Shown here: in pieces, positions 5,680 through 7,584 of the stretch | How the letters are laid out: each line of letters begins with the position of its first letter | Position numbering within the stretch: the stretch's first letter is position 1 | DNA from: Bacteroidaceae bacterium | GTDB lineage: Bacteria; Bacteroidota; Bacteroidia; Bacteroidales; Bacteroidaceae | Assembly: GCA_017961965.1 (NCBI GenBank) | Contig: JAGCWG010000333.1 | Coordinates: forward strand, 1 to 7,584 | Direction of reading: 5' to 3' | DNA length: 7,584 nucleotides | Notes under the pieces: generated by a model | Databases searched by the model: none | Seen by the model: the letters and a program-made list of their open reading frames with translations, nothing else | What the model was told of the DNA's origin: nothing | Made by a program: the position numbers and the translations under genes

Positions 5680-7584
5680 ATGAAACAATTACTTAACTTG
5701 GCACTGGCTATGAGCATGTTCTCAGTAGCCAATGCACAGAAACTGAACCTGCCAATCATTCAGACAAAGTACACGGCGGATCCTGCACCTTACGTACACG
5801 GTGACACCGTTTACCTATATACAACACATGACGAGGAAGGTGCGAGCGGATTCATGATGAAGGACTGGCTGCTATACACATCTACTGACATGGTGAACTG
5901 GGAAGACCACGGAGCGGTCGCTTCGCTGCGGGACTTCAAGTGGTACAAAGGTAACAATGGAGCGTGGGCTGAACAGGTCATCGAACGCAACGGCAAGTGG
6001 TACATGTACTGTCCGATACACGGAAGCGGTATCGGCGTACTTGTGGCAGACTCTCCTTTCGGACCGTTCCGCGATCCGCTTGGCAAACCACTCGTATGGC
6101 AGAAGGAGCACTGGGACGACATCGATCCAACTGTGTGGATAGACGATGATGGACAGGCTTATATGTACTGGGGTAATCCTACGCTGTACATGGTCAAGCT
6201 GAACGAGGACATGATTTCATACTCCGGAGAAATCGTCAAGCATCCTAAAATCAAGGACTACCAGGAGGGACCTTGGTTCTGGGGCAGAGTTAATGCCAAG
6301 GGACAGAAGAAGTACTACATGGCTTTTGCTTCAACTTGCTGTCCTGAGGGTATCGGATATGCAATGAGTGACAAGGCTACCGGTCCATGGGAGTACAAGG
6401 GACACATAATGAACCACACTCCACAGACACGAGGCAACCACCCTGGTATTATTGACTTCAAGGGTAAGTCATATTGTTTCGGCCTGAACTACGATGTTTA
6501 CCGACTTGAGACATCAGCGCACGCCGAGCAGCGCAGTGTGTCGGCTGCCGAAATGACATACAACGAGGACGGAATCATTCAGGAACTGCCTTACTTCCTC
6601 CACTGTAGGTTGGAACAGGTTGGCTCCTTCAATCCTTTCCGTCGCGTCGAAGCCGAGACAATGGCTTGGGGCTACGGTCTCCGCACGACTCGCGAGAACC
6701 CTTCTGGTCCTTGGAATCCGACTCTATTTGTGACTAATATCGACGACGGAGAGCATATCATGCTCCGTGGCGTTGACTTTGGTAACAGCAAGGAGAGGAT
6801 TAAGTTCACAGCTTCATGCTCAACGCTCCTTGAAGGAGGCACGATTGAGATTCATATTGACAACGTGGACGGTCGCTTGTTGGGAAAACTGTCAATTACC
6901 AATACCCAGTTCCAGTACCGTGAGTTCTCCACAGCTCTCGAACCAGTTAGCGGCAAGCACGACCTCTACTTCGTGTTCAAGGGCACGCAACTGCAGAAAA
7001 AGAACCTTTTCAACTTCGACTGGTGGGAGATGTCACTATTGAAGAAGGGTGAAGCAACTTGCACAGTAACTGTTGAGGACGGAGGAACAGGCAAATACAA
7101 AGCCGTGATGCAGGAATACGATGGGTTTGAGGCTCACACGGTCTTCGTTCCACAGGACCTGACAAAGTTCGACAAGAAGAACCAACTCCCAGTACTCGTA
7201 TGGGGTAACGGTGCGTGCACCAACTCTCCTTGGGAGCACTATAAGTTCCTCAACGAGATAGCTTCACACGGCTACCTCGTCATAGCAACCGGCTACATGC
7301 CAAAGGACGGAAAGCCATATCGTGGTGCTATGTCAACGACACAGCAGCAGATTGAGTCAATGGACTGGGCAATAGCACAGAATGCAGACAAAAACAGTCC
7401 TCTCTATGAGAAGGTCAACACTAAGGCTATCTGCGCATCAGGTATGTCATGCGGTGGTCTCCAGACACTCTACAACTGTGCAGACCCACGTATCACAGCT
7501 TTGATGATATGTAACAGCGGACTCTTTGACAACACTGGCAATCCTATGCCTGGTATGCCAATGCCAGCCAAGAACAAACTTGAA
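5680..7584 (+). CDS. Secreted trimodular GH43-CBM6-alpha/beta-hydrolase (esterase-like), partial
   Basis: ATG at 5680, 39 bases after the previous stop, opens a frame of 635 codons that runs off the window. The signal peptide is MKQLLNLALAMSMFSVANA-Q. The GH43 domain spans about 25-305, with base Asp34 (TADPAP), pKa-modulating Asp149 (DIDPTVWIDDDG) and acid Glu196 (YQEGPW). CBM6 follows at about 320-452 (RRVEAET to FNFDWW). From about 460 a third domain begins: PVLVWGNGACTNSP is a likely oxyanion-hole region, and ASGMSCGG carries nucleophile Ser590 in a G-x-S-x-G elbow. This is an alpha/beta-hydrolase fold; its Asp and His lie beyond the window. The inferred role is removal of arabinose or xylose and of an acyl group (acetyl or feruloyl) from the same decorated xylan. 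The esterase activity is inferred from fold and fusion partner only; the carbohydrate domains are firm. Confidence 0.85.
   Translation, partial: MKQLLNLALAMSMFSVANAQKLNLPIIQTKYTADPAPYVHGDTVYLYTTHDEEGASGFMMKDWLLYTSTDMVNWEDHGAVASLRDFKWYKGNNGAWAEQVIERNGKWYMYCPIHGSGIGVLVADSPFGPFRDPLGKPLVWQKEHWDDIDPTVWIDDDGQAYMYWGNPTLYMVKLNEDMISYSGEIVKHPKIKDYQEGPWFWGRVNAKGQKKYYMAFASTCCPEGIGYAMSDKATGPWEYKGHIMNHTPQTRGNHPGIIDFKGKSYCFGLNYDVYRLETSAHAEQRSVSAAEMTYNEDGIIQELPYFLHCRLEQVGSFNPFRRVEAETMAWGYGLRTTRENPSGPWNPTLFVTNIDDGEHIMLRGVDFGNSKERIKFTASCSTLLEGGTIEIHIDNVDGRLLGKLSITNTQFQYREFSTALEPVSGKHDLYFVFKGTQLQKKNLFNFDWWEMSLLKKGEATCTVTVEDGGTGKYKAVMQEYDGFEAHTVFVPQDLTKFDKKNQLPVLVWGNGACTNSPWEHYKFLNEIASHGYLVIATGYMPKDGKPYRGAMSTTQQQIESMDWAIAQNADKNSPLYEKVNTKAICASGMSCGGLQTLYNCADPRITALMICNSGLFDNTGNPMPGMPMPAKNKLE

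Noticed and set aside
5811..7239. Small frames on both strands within the trimodular gene
   Set aside because: The +1 frame from 5680 explains the whole stretch with three recognisable domains; the small frames give low-complexity or Ser/Arg-rich translations.

Overview
The window looks like a carbohydrate-degradation locus from a gut or rumen Bacteroidota bacterium, most likely Prevotella or a close relative. This rests on the enzyme set (GH5, GH97, GH43-CBM6), signal peptides ending in A-Q, -7 promoter boxes of the form TAnnTTTG with no clear Shine-Dalgarno sequences, and a short glycine/lysine-rich C-terminal tail typical of secreted proteins in this group. The assignment is by pattern recognition; no database search was possible.

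Layout. Positions 1-1526 (minus strand) hold the first 508 codons of a secreted GH5 endo-glycanase whose C-terminus lies outside the window. Positions 1527-2247 are a 721-base AT-rich divergent intergenic region. Positions 2248-4053, 4090-5640 and 5680-7584 (plus strand) are three secreted enzymes separated by only 36 and 39 bases, so probably one operon. They are a GH97 alpha-galactosidase-type enzyme, a GH43-CBM6 enzyme, and a GH43-CBM6 enzyme with an alpha/beta-hydrolase (esterase-like) domain fused at its C-terminus. The last gene runs off the window end.

How the genes work together. The two GH43-CBM6 proteins and the esterase-like module point to a decorated xylan such as arabinoxylan. 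GH43 enzymes would remove arabinose or xylose, the esterase would remove an acyl group, GH97 would remove terminal alpha-galactose, and the divergent GH5 would cut a backbone. Substrate is inferred from family and context. No SusC/SusD pair, transporter or regulator gene is visible, so this is an enzyme cluster or part of a larger polysaccharide utilization locus.

The most unusual material is in the intergenic region. It has two diverging -7 boxes with a perfect 10-bp inverted repeat roughly midway between them. Downstream is an array of seven GTTA units, mostly spaced 21-23 bases. A strong intrinsic terminator-like hairpin then sits about 265 bases before the GH97 start codon. Together these suggest a long regulated leader or a separate small RNA. 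No wholly new protein system was recognised.
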